A stretch of DNA of 64,000 nucleotides from Acinetobacter proteolyticus (GCF_000367945.1 NZ_KB849179.1:3329470-3393469), one strand, 5' to 3'. Counted from the stretch's first letter, positions 8,445 to 16,656 are shown. The notes: generated by a model from the letters alone, not told the origin. Translations and numbers: made by a program.

Positions 8445-9695
8445 ATGACCTCAAAAATAGAAATAAAACTGGAAGATGCACAGAGTATTCCGCAAGATTT
8501 TTACTTGAATAATACGCCAGCACATGTGATTGCTTCAGATCAAGAAGCGATTGCTGTGGCCCATCGCGTAGCGGCTGCTTTTGCCAAAGAGGCAGCAAAG
8601 CGTGATCATGAACGCAAGCTGCCACTGCAGGAAATCCAGCAATATTCGGCATCGGGTCTATGGGGAATTAATATTCCAAAACAGTTCGGTGGTGCAGGGG
8701 TGAGTTATAAAACCCTTGCTGAGGTGGTGACGATTATTTCCAGCGCAGATTCATCTTTAGGGCAGATTGCACAAAATCATTGGGCCTTTTTAGAACATAT
8801 CCGTTTGGATGCGTCATTGGAACAGCAGCAGTTCTTCTTCGAACAAGTGCTGCAAGGCAAGCGTTTAGGCAATGCATTCTCAGAAAAAAACTCGAAAACC
8901 GTCGCGGATTTGACCACCAAAATTGAATTTAAAGAGGATTATGCGCTGATCAGTGGTCAGAAATTCTTTGCCACAGGTGCTTTATTGGCACATTGGATTC
9001 CTGTGGTTGCCGTCAGTGATGATGGCAAAGTATTTGCAGCATTGGTACCACAACATAGTCCAGGTTTGACCATTGTGAATGACTGGAGCAGTTTTGGTCA
9101 GCGCACTACAGCCAGTGGCAGCGTACAGCTGGATCATGTGCGAGTCGATTTAAAATATGTAGTGCCGATTCATCAGGCTTTTGAACGCCCAACAGCAGCA
9201 GGTGCAATTTCGCAAATTATTCAGTCCGCTGTCGATGCGGGGATTGCGCGTGGGGCTATTGAGGAAACCATTCGCTATGTGCGTGAGTATGCTCGACCTT
9301 GGATTGATTCAGGTGTGGAACATGCCAGTGAAGATCCCTATACCATTAGCAATATTGGCGAGCTAAAAATTAAACTCCGTGCCGCAGAGGCGGTTTTAGC
9401 TTTGGCAGGAGAAGCAATTGATCGTGCTTTGGCCAATCCAAGCGAAGAAACCGTAACAGAAGCAACTTTACTCACGGCTGAATCGAAAGTATTAACCACT
9501 GAAATCGCACTCTTGGCAGCCAATAAATTATTTGAGTTATCCGGTACCCGTTCCACCTTATCCGAGTTGAATCTGGATCGACACTGGCGCAATGCACGCA
9601 CGCATACCCTGCATGATCCGGTACGTTGGAAATACAATCTGGTGGGTAATTATTATTTGAATGGTGTGGCACTGCCACGTCATGCGTGGAGCTAG
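8445..9695 (+). CDS. sfnB: SfnB-family sulfur acquisition oxidoreductase
   Basis: 416 aa, acyl-CoA-dehydrogenase fold flavoprotein. It resembles SfnB/DszC-type enzymes that take part in use of dimethyl sulfone and other organosulfur compounds. Recognisable blocks: LWGINIPKQFGGAGVSYKTLAEV (N-terminal helical domain), FFATGALLAHWIPVVAVSDDG and WSSFGQRTTASGSVQLDHV (β domain), and the C-terminal LDRHWRNARTHTLHDPVRWK, typical of this subgroup. The family substitutes HDP for the usual catalytic glutamate region. It is first of a two-gene unit, 12 bases before its paralogue, and divergent from the FMN monooxygenase. Confidence 0.85.
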   Translation: MTSKIEIKLEDAQSIPQDFYLNNTPAHVIASDQEAIAVAHRVAAAFAKEAAKRDHERKLPLQEIQQYSASGLWGINIPKQFGGAGVSYKTLAEVVTIISSADSSLGQIAQNHWAFLEHIRLDASLEQQQFFFEQVLQGKRLGNAFSEKNSKTVADLTTKIEFKEDYALISGQKFFATGALLAHWIPVVAVSDDGKVFAALVPQHSPGLTIVNDWSSFGQRTTASGSVQLDHVRVDLKYVVPIHQAFERPTAAGAISQIIQSAVDAGIARGAIEETIRYVREYARPWIDSGVEHASEDPYTISNIGELKIKLRAAEAVLALAGEAIDRALANPSEETVTEATLLTAESKVLTTEIALLAANKLFELSGTRSTLSELNLDRHWRNARTHTLHDPVRWKYNLVGNYYLNGVALPRHAWS

Positions 9696-9707
9696 GAGGG
9701 TACTGTT

Positions 9708-10967
9708 ATGACCAGTCAAAGCAATCAAAATCTCTCTTTGGGTGCACATTATGAACAGGTGGCGGGCAAGTTCCGTCCGATCTTCGAACGAATTGCGGAA
9801 GGTGCTTTAGCACGGGAAAAAAACCGAAGCTTGCCCTATGAACCGATTCAGTGGTTAAAACAGGCAGGCTTTGGCGCGGTACGCGTGCCTGTGGCTTTTG
9901 GTGGTGATGGGGTTTCGCAAAAGCAGCTATTTCAGTTATTAATTGAACTTGCTCAGGCCGACTCCAACGTGGTTCAGGCCCTACGCGGTCATTTTGCCTT
10001 TGTCGAAGACCGTTTAAATGCCCAAAAAACTGAACCCCAGACCTTATGGTTTGAACGCTTTGTCCGTGGTGAGATTGTGGGGAATGCGTGGACAGAAATT
10101 GGTAAAGTTGAAATCGGAGATGTAGCGACTCGTGTCACGGCAGCGCAGGATGGAAAACTCCGTATCAATGGTCAGAAGTATTATTCTACAGGTACGATAT
10201 TCGCTGACTGGATTGATCTCTTTGCCTTAGATGAAACTACCCATCAGCATGTGATTGCTGCGGTGTCCACCCAAGCAGAAGGCATAGATATTGTGGATGA
10301 CTGGGATGGCTTTGGGCAAAAAACCACAGGCAGCGGAACCCTAACCTTAAACAATGTGGAGATAGAGCGAGATCATATTTTGGTGTTTGAAAACCGATTT
10401 AAATATCAAACCGCATTTTATCAGGTAGTACATCTCGCGACTTTGGCGGGGATTGCACAAAGTGCAGTGGAGACCTTTAAGCAGGAAGTGCGTCAGCGGA
10501 CGCGGATTTATAGTCATGGCAATGCCAATCTGGTACGTGAAGATGCACAAATTCTACAAGTGATTGGCAAAGCGTCTGCACAAGCTTATGCGGCGCAAAG
10601 TATTGCATTAACTACTGCTGAAGCTTTGGATGCTGCGTATTTACAACATTTTCAAAATGATGAACAAGCCGAGTTAGAAGCCAATGAGCGTGCTGAATTG
10701 GTGTCGGCACAAGGACAGGTGGTGATTGCGGAGTTGGTCTTGAGTCTGAGTACCGAGCTGTTTAATGCCTTGGGTGCATCGGCCAGTAGCACCGACAAGC
10801 AATTAGACCGTTTTTGGCGCAATGCCCGTGTGGTCTCATCACATAATCCATTGGTCTATAAACAGAAAGTGATTGGCGATTGGGAAGTGAATCAAACGCC
10901 ATTGCCTTATGTGTGGCAGATTGGCAATAGTCCTGTTGCTGCGAATCAAAAACAAATCCCAGCTTAG
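9708..10967 (+). CDS. second SfnB/DszC-like acyl-CoA dehydrogenase-fold monooxygenase
   Basis: 419 aa, the same fold as the gene before it but clearly diverged, so an old duplication. Shared blocks include FGAVRVPVAFGGDGVSQKQL, YYSTGTIFADWIDLFAL, WDGFGQKTTGSGTLTLNNVE and LDRFWRNARVVSSHNPLVYK. This fold can bind FMNH2 and act as a monooxygenase (DszC-like) rather than as a dehydrogenase. It is translated from an ATG 12 bases after sfnB with a GGAGG ribosome site inside the spacer, so the pair is co-transcribed. The exact substrate is unknown. Confidence 0.82.
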   Translation: MTSQSNQNLSLGAHYEQVAGKFRPIFERIAEGALAREKNRSLPYEPIQWLKQAGFGAVRVPVAFGGDGVSQKQLFQLLIELAQADSNVVQALRGHFAFVEDRLNAQKTEPQTLWFERFVRGEIVGNAWTEIGKVEIGDVATRVTAAQDGKLRINGQKYYSTGTIFADWIDLFALDETTHQHVIAAVSTQAEGIDIVDDWDGFGQKTTGSGTLTLNNVEIERDHILVFENRFKYQTAFYQVVHLATLAGIAQSAVETFKQEVRQRTRIYSHGNANLVREDAQILQVIGKASAQAYAAQSIALTTAEALDAAYLQHFQNDEQAELEANERAELVSAQGQVVIAELVLSLSTELFNALGASASSTDKQLDRFWRNARVVSSHNPLVYKQKVIGDWEVNQTPLPYVWQIGNSPVAANQKQIPA

Positions 10968-10974
10968 CGGTTTC

Positions 10975-11020
10975 AGCGCACCACAGCTTTTATTGAAAGA
11001 AAAAACTGTGGTGTGCTTTC
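10975..11020 (+). terminator. hairpin, probable weak terminator after the sfnB pair
   Basis: Twelve-base stem (10975-10986 with 11006-11017, one G·U pair) with a 19-base A-rich loop, followed by an interrupted T tract. It lies between the converging sfnB-like and EamA genes. Confidence 0.6.
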
Positions 11021-11026
11021 CTATAT

Positions 11027-11935
11027 TTATTTATTTTCTGGCAGTTGTTGCTTCGCAAAGAATTTAAATTTTAATTCGCTGACTAAAACCCCAAGCACCA
11101 CTAATAATCCTCCAAATAAGGCCAATAATGGTAAACGTTCTCCCGCAATACGCCCGATTACACCTGCCCAAACCGGTTCACCCGCATAAATAATTGCAGC
11201 GCGCGTCGGATCGACCATACGTTGTGCCCAGTTCATCACAAACTGAATTAACGCACTGGCTAAGCCGAGCGCCACTGCGATAATCACTAACCCCCATGAA
11301 AAATCAGGAATACTGTGTTCACCCACCAAGGGCATACTGGCAAATGATAAGCATGAAGCGACCGCCAGTTGAATCACCGTGACCCGTCTTAGATTCACTT
11401 TCCCCGCGAAATAACCAATCAGGATAATTTCGAGCGCAATCACAAAAGCACAAATCAGGGTGAGTACTTGACCATAACTAAAGTTAATACTGGAAAAGCC
11501 ATTGCCTGTTAACAAGATTAAACCCGTAAAGGCCAGTGCTGTACCGACCCAAGTCATCATAGAAGGCATCTTTTGAAAGATCACCCACATTAAAATGGGG
11601 ACGAGAGGCACATACAGCGCAGTGAGAAACGCGGATTCGCTACTCAGAATCGTTTGAAGACCAATGGTCTGTGTGCCATAGCCAATTGCAATCACAATGC
11701 CGATGGCTGTACCTGCCAAGCTCTCTTTTAGGGTTAGGCCACGCATCGATTTAATCGAGATTAAAAAGATTGCCAAAGCCGCGACTGCAAAACGACAGCC
11801 GACAAAAAACATCGGACTACTAAAATTCAGGGCATGTTGCACCGCTAAAAAAGTGCCACCCCAAATCATGGTAATAAAAATAAGCGCAAATTGTGCGGCT
11901 TTAGGAGATTGAGACAAAGCGGTCAACGCAGCCAT
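11027..11935 (-). CDS. EamA/DMT-family exporter
   Basis: Drug/metabolite-transporter family inner-membrane protein, 302 aa from the start chosen, with ten predicted helices in two EamA repeats (about residues 15-145 and 155-290). Typical features are MIWGGTFLAVQHAL near the N terminus and AAIIYAGEPVWAGVIGR in the second repeat. The start is placed at ATG 11935 (MAALTALSQSP). The frame stays open to 12019, but that stretch reads through two palindromic operators and gives a repetitive Cys-rich peptide. The ribosome site is poor (AAGG abuts the ATG), so the exact start is uncertain. It is divergent from an XRE-cupin regulator that probably controls it. The substrate is unknown, possibly an amino acid or a toxic metabolite. 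Confidence 0.85.
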   Translation of the reverse strand: MAALTALSQSPKAAQFALIFITMIWGGTFLAVQHALNFSSPMFFVGCRFAVAALAIFLISIKSMRGLTLKESLAGTAIGIVIAIGYGTQTIGLQTILSSESAFLTALYVPLVPILMWVIFQKMPSMMTWVGTALAFTGLILLTGNGFSSINFSYGQVLTLICAFVIALEIILIGYFAGKVNLRRVTVIQLAVASCLSFASMPLVGEHSIPDFSWGLVIIAVALGLASALIQFVMNWAQRMVDPTRAAIIYAGEPVWAGVIGRIAGERLPLLALFGGLLVVLGVLVSELKFKFFAKQQLPENK

Positions 11936-11949
11936 CCTTGTTAGTAAAG

Positions 11950-11972
11950 TGCAATATACTGCACATATTGCA
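11950..11972. promoter_or_regulatory. palindromic operator 1 (TGCAATAT...ATATTGCA)
   Basis: The arms TGCAATAT (11950-11957) and ATATTGCA (11965-11972) are a perfect inverted repeat around a TGCA-containing core, in the spacer shared by the EamA gene and the XRE-cupin regulator. Probable binding site of that regulator. Confidence 0.6.
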
Positions 11973-11988
11973 TTGCTTGTTGGTATTG

Positions 11989-12006
11989 TGCAATATATTG
12001 CGCATA
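11989..12006. promoter_or_regulatory. palindromic operator 2 (same motif)
   Basis: A second copy of the motif, TGCAATATATTGCG (11989-12002), is a palindrome with one mismatch, 39 bases after the first copy. It overlaps the region where the regulator's own promoter should lie, which suggests autoregulation. Confidence 0.55.
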
Positions 12007-12030
12007 TTTTTATTTTCATTGTAGGAATGA

Positions 12031-12582
12031 ATGAGCCATTCAGAGACGGTATTGCAAGATGTGGGACAGAATATTCGTCTGTTTCGTACCGAACGTCAGC
12101 TCAGCCAGCAAGACTTGGCAGATCGAGCAGGCGTCAGTCGCCGTACCATTGCTGCTTTGGAAACAGGCCAAGTCAATATCAGTCTGGCCAAGCTTGATGC
12201 AATTGCAATTGCATTAGCCGTCGATTTTAAAAAGCTGGTTAGCCCATCTGAACTGAGTGAATCTGCCATTGTGAATACCTTGGCTTGGCAGGGCCAACAG
12301 GCTGAAAGTCAGGCCACGCTGTTGGCTGCAGTACCGACCCAAACACAAGTCGAATTATGGGCATGGTCTTTGGCCGTGGGTGAGGTGTATCAGGCCGAAC
12401 CAGATCAAAAAGGTTGGCAAGAGTTAATTTATGTGGTGGAGGGAGAGTTGACGATTTCGTTTGAACATGAAAATCGTGTGCTTCAGGCAGGTGAGTCGAT
12501 TTTATTTGAGAGCTCTATTTATTATTGTTATGCCAACCGTTCGAAACAGCCTTTAAAATTTATTCGCAATGTACTGTATTGA
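12031..12582 (+). CDS. XRE-family transcriptional regulator with C-terminal cupin sensor
   Basis: 183 aa. A Cro/C1-type helix-turn-helix occupies about residues 12-66 (LSQQDLADRAGVSRRTIAALETG). A cupin β-barrel follows at about 95-180 (YVVEGELTISFEHENRVLQAGESILFES, core VVEGELTIS). This architecture is typical of small-ligand-sensing repressors of divergent transport or catabolic genes. It is divergent from the EamA exporter, with two TGCAATAT palindromes between them. It ends at a hairpin at 12588-12613. Confidence 0.87.
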   Translation: MSHSETVLQDVGQNIRLFRTERQLSQQDLADRAGVSRRTIAALETGQVNISLAKLDAIAIALAVDFKKLVSPSELSESAIVNTLAWQGQQAESQATLLAAVPTQTQVELWAWSLAVGEVYQAEPDQKGWQELIYVVEGELTISFEHENRVLQAGESILFESSIYYCYANRSKQPLKFIRNVLY

Positions 12583-12587
12583 GGTAA

Positions 12588-12613
12588 AGAAGTTACCAAC
12601 GTAGGTAACTTCT
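12588..12613. other. 10-bp hairpin between converging genes
   Basis: AGAAGTTACC (12588-12597) pairs perfectly with GGTAACTTCT (12604-12613) around a six-base loop. No T-run follows on either strand, so termination would be weak. It lies between the XRE regulator and hisA. Confidence 0.5.
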
Positions 12614-12625
12614 AGGCCAGACAGC

Positions 12626-13357
12626 TTAAAGGCGGTCTTCATCCAACAATAATTGTGCTTCACGTAGGTTTAAGGTGCCTTCATAGATGGCACGACCAGT
12701 AATGGCACCTAAAATACCTTTTTGGCCTTTTAAATTACGAACATCATCCAGATTGGTGACACCGCCAGAAGCAATCACAGGCAGACCTGAATAGTTTGCT
12801 AAGTTTACGGTTTGTTCAACGTTCACACCTTGCATCATGCCATCACGTGCAATATCGGTATACACAATACTCGATACGCCAGCATCGGCAAAACGTTTAG
12901 CAAGATCAGTTGCTTTTACATCAGTGACATTAGCCCAACCATCAGTTGCCACCATGCCATTGATTGCATCAATCCCTACAATAATATGACCTGCGAAGCG
13001 TTTACATGCTTCGTTAACAAACTCAGGTTCTTTCACGGCTTTGGTGCCGATGATCACGAAAGAAACGCCAGCTTCCAAATAGTGTTCAATCGTTTCCAGT
13101 GAGCGGATACCACCGCCAATCTGAATTGGAAGCTCAGGTTGTGCACGTGCAATCGCTTCAACCACTGGTTTATGAATTGGCGTACCTGCGAAAGCACCAT
13201 TTAAATCGACTAAATGTAAACGACGTGCGCCTTCATCCACCCAATGTTGTGCAGTTGCCACAGGATCTTCAGAGAAAACGGTATCGTCTTCCATACGTCC
13301 TTGTTTCAAACGGACACATTTACCATCTTTCAGGTCAATTGCTGGGATGATTAGCAT
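12626..13357 (-). CDS. hisA: ProFAR isomerase HisA
   Basis: 1-(5-phosphoribosyl)-5-[(5-phosphoribosylamino)methylideneamino]imidazole-4-carboxamide isomerase, fourth step of histidine synthesis, giving the HisF/HisH substrate. 243 aa (βα)8 barrel paralogous to HisF. The start MLIIPAIDLKDGKCVRLKQG at 13357 has an AAGGAG ribosome site; the longer frame to 13420 has no homology. Catalytic Asp residues are in PAIDLKDG and VYTDIARDGM, and phosphate loops in QIGGGIRS and ASGGVTN. It lies 66 bases after the RNase D-like gene on the same strand. Confidence 0.97.
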   Translation of the reverse strand: MLIIPAIDLKDGKCVRLKQGRMEDDTVFSEDPVATAQHWVDEGARRLHLVDLNGAFAGTPIHKPVVEAIARAQPELPIQIGGGIRSLETIEHYLEAGVSFVIIGTKAVKEPEFVNEACKRFAGHIIVGIDAINGMVATDGWANVTDVKATDLAKRFADAGVSSIVYTDIARDGMMQGVNVEQTVNLANYSGLPVIASGGVTNLDDVRNLKGQKGILGAITGRAIYEGTLNLREAQLLLDEDRL

Positions 13358-13423
13358 GCTTTCGCTCCTTGCATCATCATAGAGTTTAAATTGGCTCCAT
13401 ATTAGCAAAATATTGATCAATCG

Positions 13424-14092
13424 CTAAGCCTTGTCTGCTAAACTTTCCAGTATTCTCCTGATTTGTTGCAATAATTGTGTTGTGAGTAGTTGTTGCTGAT
13501 ACAGTTGCTCGAAGCAGAGCAGTGCGGCATAGGCATCTGCGGCGGCATAATTGATTTGTTGCGGACTGAGATTTTTAACGGACCAGTTTGAAGTGCTGAC
13601 TTTTTTACTTTTGGCAAAATAACGCTGGAATAGGAGCGCGATTGCCGTTTGAGTACCAACTTGGCTGCGATAACCAAAACTTGCAAAGCTCTTGGATAGA
13701 TCAATCATTGCATTGGGCTGAATACCTTTACTACGAAAGATATGCGCATCATTTTTCAGTCCAAAACCCACTTTGAGTTGCTGTTCATTTTCGAGAATTG
13801 GCTTAAGGAAGGCTAAAATCTCAGCACTAACTTGGAACAGATAAGCTTGCTTTGGTGTTGCCAGCTGGATTAGGTGAGGCCCCGTCGATTTTTCACCGAC
13901 TTTGAAGGTTGGTTTAGATTCGGTGTCGAAACCGAAGATCTGAATAGAAGCGAGTTCCGCTTGAATGGCCTTGCATTGTTCAAGCGTTTGGATCACCAAG
14001 ATACGATCTGGGCTTAGATTTTGAAATACAGGCAATGCGCGAATGTGTTCTTTGCTTAAAGGGGAAGGGTATTGAGGCGTATCCATCTGCAT
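13424..14092 (-). CDS. 3'-5' exonuclease, DEDD family (RNase D-like, exonuclease domain only)
   Basis: 222 aa. The DEDD motifs are present: FGFDTESKP (D, E), KVGFGLKNDAHIF (D) and NYAAADAYAAL (Y and final D), so it is of the DEDDy type. It lacks the HRDC domains of full RNase D and so is one of the short proteins related to the WRN exonuclease domain. It likely trims RNA or DNA 3' ends. Start ambiguity: ATG at 14092 or at 14086, two codons later. It sits upstream of hisA on the same strand and may share its transcript. Confidence 0.82.
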   Translation of the reverse strand: MQMDTPQYPSPLSKEHIRALPVFQNLSPDRILVIQTLEQCKAIQAELASIQIFGFDTESKPTFKVGEKSTGPHLIQLATPKQAYLFQVSAEILAFLKPILENEQQLKVGFGLKNDAHIFRSKGIQPNAMIDLSKSFASFGYRSQVGTQTAIALLFQRYFAKSKKVSTSNWSVKNLSPQQINYAAADAYAALLCFEQLYQQQLLTTQLLQQIRRILESLADKA

Positions 14093-14134
14093 TAAAACTC
14101 AAAGCGTTTGATTGAGCTTAAAGGGTTTTAGTGA

Positions 14135-14162
14135 AATAAAAAAGCCAAGTCGGAACTTGGCT
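14135..14162 (-). terminator. terminator of the DUF805 gene
   Basis: AGCCAAGT (14143-14150) pairs with ACTTGGCT (14155-14162), loop CGGA. Read on the minus strand the stem is followed by six Ts. Confidence 0.8.
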
Positions 14163-14185
14163 GTTGTTGATCTCTTTTAAGTGGG

Positions 14186-14710
14186 CTATTGTTGCTGTAT
14201 GAATTGACTTCGTTGCACATAGTCTTGATATGCAGGAACTGCGCTGCCTACTAAAGCAAAAATAATGACAAGTGGAATGATGACAATATAAATCCAGCCC
14301 AAGACTTTTTCCCAGCCTGATGTCTCACGTTCAGCACCAAACTTATTTTGACCTGCTGTTCCTTTAGCACAGAACAGATAAATAATGAAAACGAAATTTA
14401 CAAAGGGGACAAGGGCTAATAATGACAACCAACCCGTTTGATTCCGGTCATGTAGACGACGAATGGTAAAGACAAAAGAAAAATAGACGAGGGCGATATA
14501 GAGAATGATAAACAGGACAATTGCGAGGACTGGATAATCTTGCCCTTGTTCGAGACTGCCTCCAGTCACGAGCACCGCGCCAAATGCCAAGATAAAAATG
14601 AGAATCACTGCGATGATTGAACTTAAAAATGTCCAAGCGGCATAGGAAAGTCGACCAAAACGGCCTTTGGGACTCAGTGGATGATCCACGTTTTGAGTAG
14701 ATAAATTCAT
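14186..14710 (-). CDS. DUF805 membrane protein with pilin-like C-terminal segment
   Basis: 174 aa. The DUF805 domain is seen from GRFGRLSYAAWTFL through RRLHDRNQTGWLSLLALVPFVN (key words GRFGR and RRLHDRNQTGW), with four hydrophobic spans. A fifth span and a short tail follow: VIIFALVGSAVPAYQDYVQR. That tail is strikingly like the N-terminal helix of type IV pilins, where an AIPAYQDYV-type phrase is common, but here it sits at the C terminus and lacks the GFTLIE processing site. Function unknown. It is flanked by its own terminator and transcribed toward the exonuclease gene. Confidence 0.8.
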   Translation of the reverse strand: MNLSTQNVDHPLSPKGRFGRLSYAAWTFLSSIIAVILIFILAFGAVLVTGGSLEQGQDYPVLAIVLFIILYIALVYFSFVFTIRRLHDRNQTGWLSLLALVPFVNFVFIIYLFCAKGTAGQNKFGAERETSGWEKVLGWIYIVIIPLVIIFALVGSAVPAYQDYVQRSQFIQQQ

Positions 14711-14863
14711 TGTTATTCCTATCTAAGTGTTTTTATGGGATTGTAAGAGTTGAAAAATGTATCATTTAGAATAATAAAGAAAAAATTGCAAAATTAAAGC
14801 TTAAATTATTTTATGAGTTGCAGATCAAGTAATAACGAAAAACTTGATCTGCATTAAGTAAGT

Positions 14864-15481
14864 TTAGATCTTCCATTCCACAAAGTTCTTTAACAGCTGT
14901 AGGCCAGCGGTATGACTTTTTTCAGGATGGAATTGCGTGGCAAACAAATTGTCTTTGTGAATCGCGGTACAGAAATTCACGCCATAATCACAGGTTGCCG
15001 CAGTGACGGATGAATCTTTTGGCTCGACATAATAGCTGTGCACAAAATAGAAGCGTGCATCTTGCTCAATGTTGTTCCACATGGGATGACTTGGATCAAG
15101 TTGATGTACTTGGTTCCAGCCCATATGCGGCACTTTTAAATTGGGAATTTCAGGGAAGTGTTTCACTACACCATCAAAAATACCCAATGCAGCCACACCG
15201 CCATTTTCTTCCGAACTTTGCAACAGGGCTTGCATACCGACACAAATCGCAAGCACAGGTTTATTAAAAGCAGCCTGACGTACCACTTCATCAATCCCTG
15301 CTTCATGCATACCTTGCATACAGTCACGCATTGCACCGACGCCAGGGAAGACAATTTTATCCGCTTTAGCAATCAGTTTCGGATCGTTGGTGACATCAAC
15401 CGTCGCACCGACATGCTCTAGGGCTTTTGCCGCAGAGTGTAGGTTGCCCATGCCATAATCAAGTAAAGCAATACGGGTCAT
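14864..15481 (-). CDS. hisH: imidazole glycerol phosphate synthase subunit HisH
   Basis: Glutamine amidotransferase that supplies ammonia to HisF. 205 aa class-I GATase. The nucleophile Cys lies in PVLAICVGMQALL (about residue 80), and the His-Glu pair in ATQFHPEKSH near the C terminus. It starts MTRIALLDYGMGNLHS. Its ATG overlaps the last base of the hisB stop (TAATG), so the two are translationally coupled. Its partner subunit hisF is 10 kb away on the same strand. Confidence 0.97.
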   Translation of the reverse strand: MTRIALLDYGMGNLHSAAKALEHVGATVDVTNDPKLIAKADKIVFPGVGAMRDCMQGMHEAGIDEVVRQAAFNKPVLAICVGMQALLQSSEENGGVAALGIFDGVVKHFPEIPNLKVPHMGWNQVHQLDPSHPMWNNIEQDARFYFVHSYYVEPKDSSVTAATCDYGVNFCTAIHKDNLFATQFHPEKSHTAGLQLLKNFVEWKI

Positions 15482-16074
15482 TACAAACTACCTTTGGTGG
15501 AAGCGATGGTGTTTTCTGCACGTGGATCAATTTCACAAGCCATACGTAAGGCACGCGCGAGCGCTTTAAACACACTTTCAATCTGGTGGTGACTATTTTT
15601 GCCTTTCAGGTTATCAATATGCAATGTCATCAGTGCATGATTGACAAAACCTTGGAAGAACTCTGAAAATAAATCGACATCAAATGTTCCGATACGGGCA
15701 CGCGTAAATGGAATATCCATGAATAAGCCTGGACGACCAGACAGATCAACCACAACACGAGATAGCGCTTCATCTAAAGGCGCATAAAAATGCCCATAAC
15801 GACGTAAGCCTTTTTTATCGCCGAGTGCTTGCGCAAACGCTTGCCCCAAGGTGATTCCACAGTCTTCGACGGTGTGATGGTCGTCAATTTCTAGATCACC
15901 ATCGCAATGAATGTCGATATCAAATAGACCATGACGCTTGATTTGATCAATCATATGGTCTAAAAATGGAACTCCAGTGTTGAGTGTGCCTTGACCAGTA
16001 CCATCGAGATTGAGACGAACTCGAATTTTTGTTTCGTTGGTATTTCTTACCACTTCACTGATACGTTGCGTCAT
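15481..16074 (-). CDS. hisB: imidazoleglycerol-phosphate dehydratase HisB (monofunctional)
   Basis: Removes water from IGP to give imidazole acetol phosphate, step six of histidine synthesis. 197 aa, the short monofunctional form without the HisN-type phosphatase domain of E. coli. Manganese-binding motifs DDHHTVEDCG and NSHHQIES are intact. The start is ATG 16074 (MTQRISEVVRNTNET) with a GAGG ribosome site; the TTG at 16089 is part of that site. It is the first gene of the hisB-hisH unit. Confidence 0.97.
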   Translation of the reverse strand: MTQRISEVVRNTNETKIRVRLNLDGTGQGTLNTGVPFLDHMIDQIKRHGLFDIDIHCDGDLEIDDHHTVEDCGITLGQAFAQALGDKKGLRRYGHFYAPLDEALSRVVVDLSGRPGLFMDIPFTRARIGTFDVDLFSEFFQGFVNHALMTLHIDNLKGKNSHHQIESVFKALARALRMACEIDPRAENTIASTKGSL

Positions 16075-16178
16075 GGACACGTTCCTCAAAAAACGTCAAA
16101 AATGATTGAATTAAAAACCAATAGTTTCGCTGTGACGAAAAAGTGACAGCATCATAGTTTGCTCAGGAGGGTTAATCA

Positions 16179-16556
16179 ATGCCTATTACCGTACATGCTT
16201 ACAGTTCTCTGGATAATCTAGGAATTCGTACTCAGCTCGAGCGACTTTACGATACCAGCCCAGAGTTTGGCGATGGGCAAGATGCAATGGAACAACTTGA
16301 ACAAAATCTCCAGCAATATACCACAGTTTACACTGCTGAATTTAACACCAAAATTATAGGTGCAATTTGGGCGACAGGACAAGGTGAAAGCCGTGTTTTG
16401 GAATATATTGTGGTGCATCCAGCCAATCGTGGCCGCGGTGTGGCAGAACGCTTGGTTGAAGAGGTGTGCCGTATGGAAGAAGAGCAAGGGGTCAAACAGT
16501 TTGAACCGGGCTGTGGGGCAATCCATCGCTGTTTATCACATCTTGGCAAAATCTAA
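16179..16556 (+). CDS. GNAT-domain protein, PanZ/PanM-like
   Basis: 125 aa. A compact GCN5-type acyl-CoA-binding fold with the CoA pyrophosphate loop in VVHPANRGRGVAERLVEEV. Length and lack of an obvious substrate-binding insert recall PanZ (PanM), the acetyl-CoA sensor that promotes maturation of aspartate decarboxylase PanD. The similarity is by pattern only, and a small N-acetyltransferase is equally possible. The C-terminal FEPGCGAIHRCLSHLGKI is short for an acetyltransferase. A GGAGG ribosome site precedes the ATG. It is divergent from hisB. Confidence 0.6.
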   Translation: MPITVHAYSSLDNLGIRTQLERLYDTSPEFGDGQDAMEQLEQNLQQYTTVYTAEFNTKIIGAIWATGQGESRVLEYIVVHPANRGRGVAERLVEEVCRMEEEQGVKQFEPGCGAIHRCLSHLGKI

Positions 16557-16616
16557 GCTTTAGCTTACTGCTTTGCAGCAAAATTAAGCGCTTAAGAGAA
16601 AAATCCACAAATTTGC

Positions 16617-16645
16617 TTGACGGGCTTAGACAAACATTGTTTAAT
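16617..16645 (+). promoter_or_regulatory. promoter of tRNA-Phe copy 1
   Basis: -35 TTGACG (16617-16622), 17-base spacer, -10 TTTAAT (16640-16645), followed by a GC-rich stretch just before the tRNA. Confidence 0.7.
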
Positions 16646-16656
16646 ACGCCCACTTT

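Noticed and set aside
11936..12019. N-terminal extension of the EamA exporter
   Set aside because: The extension is translated from two operator palindromes and gives a repeated Cys/Tyr peptide unlike any exporter N terminus.
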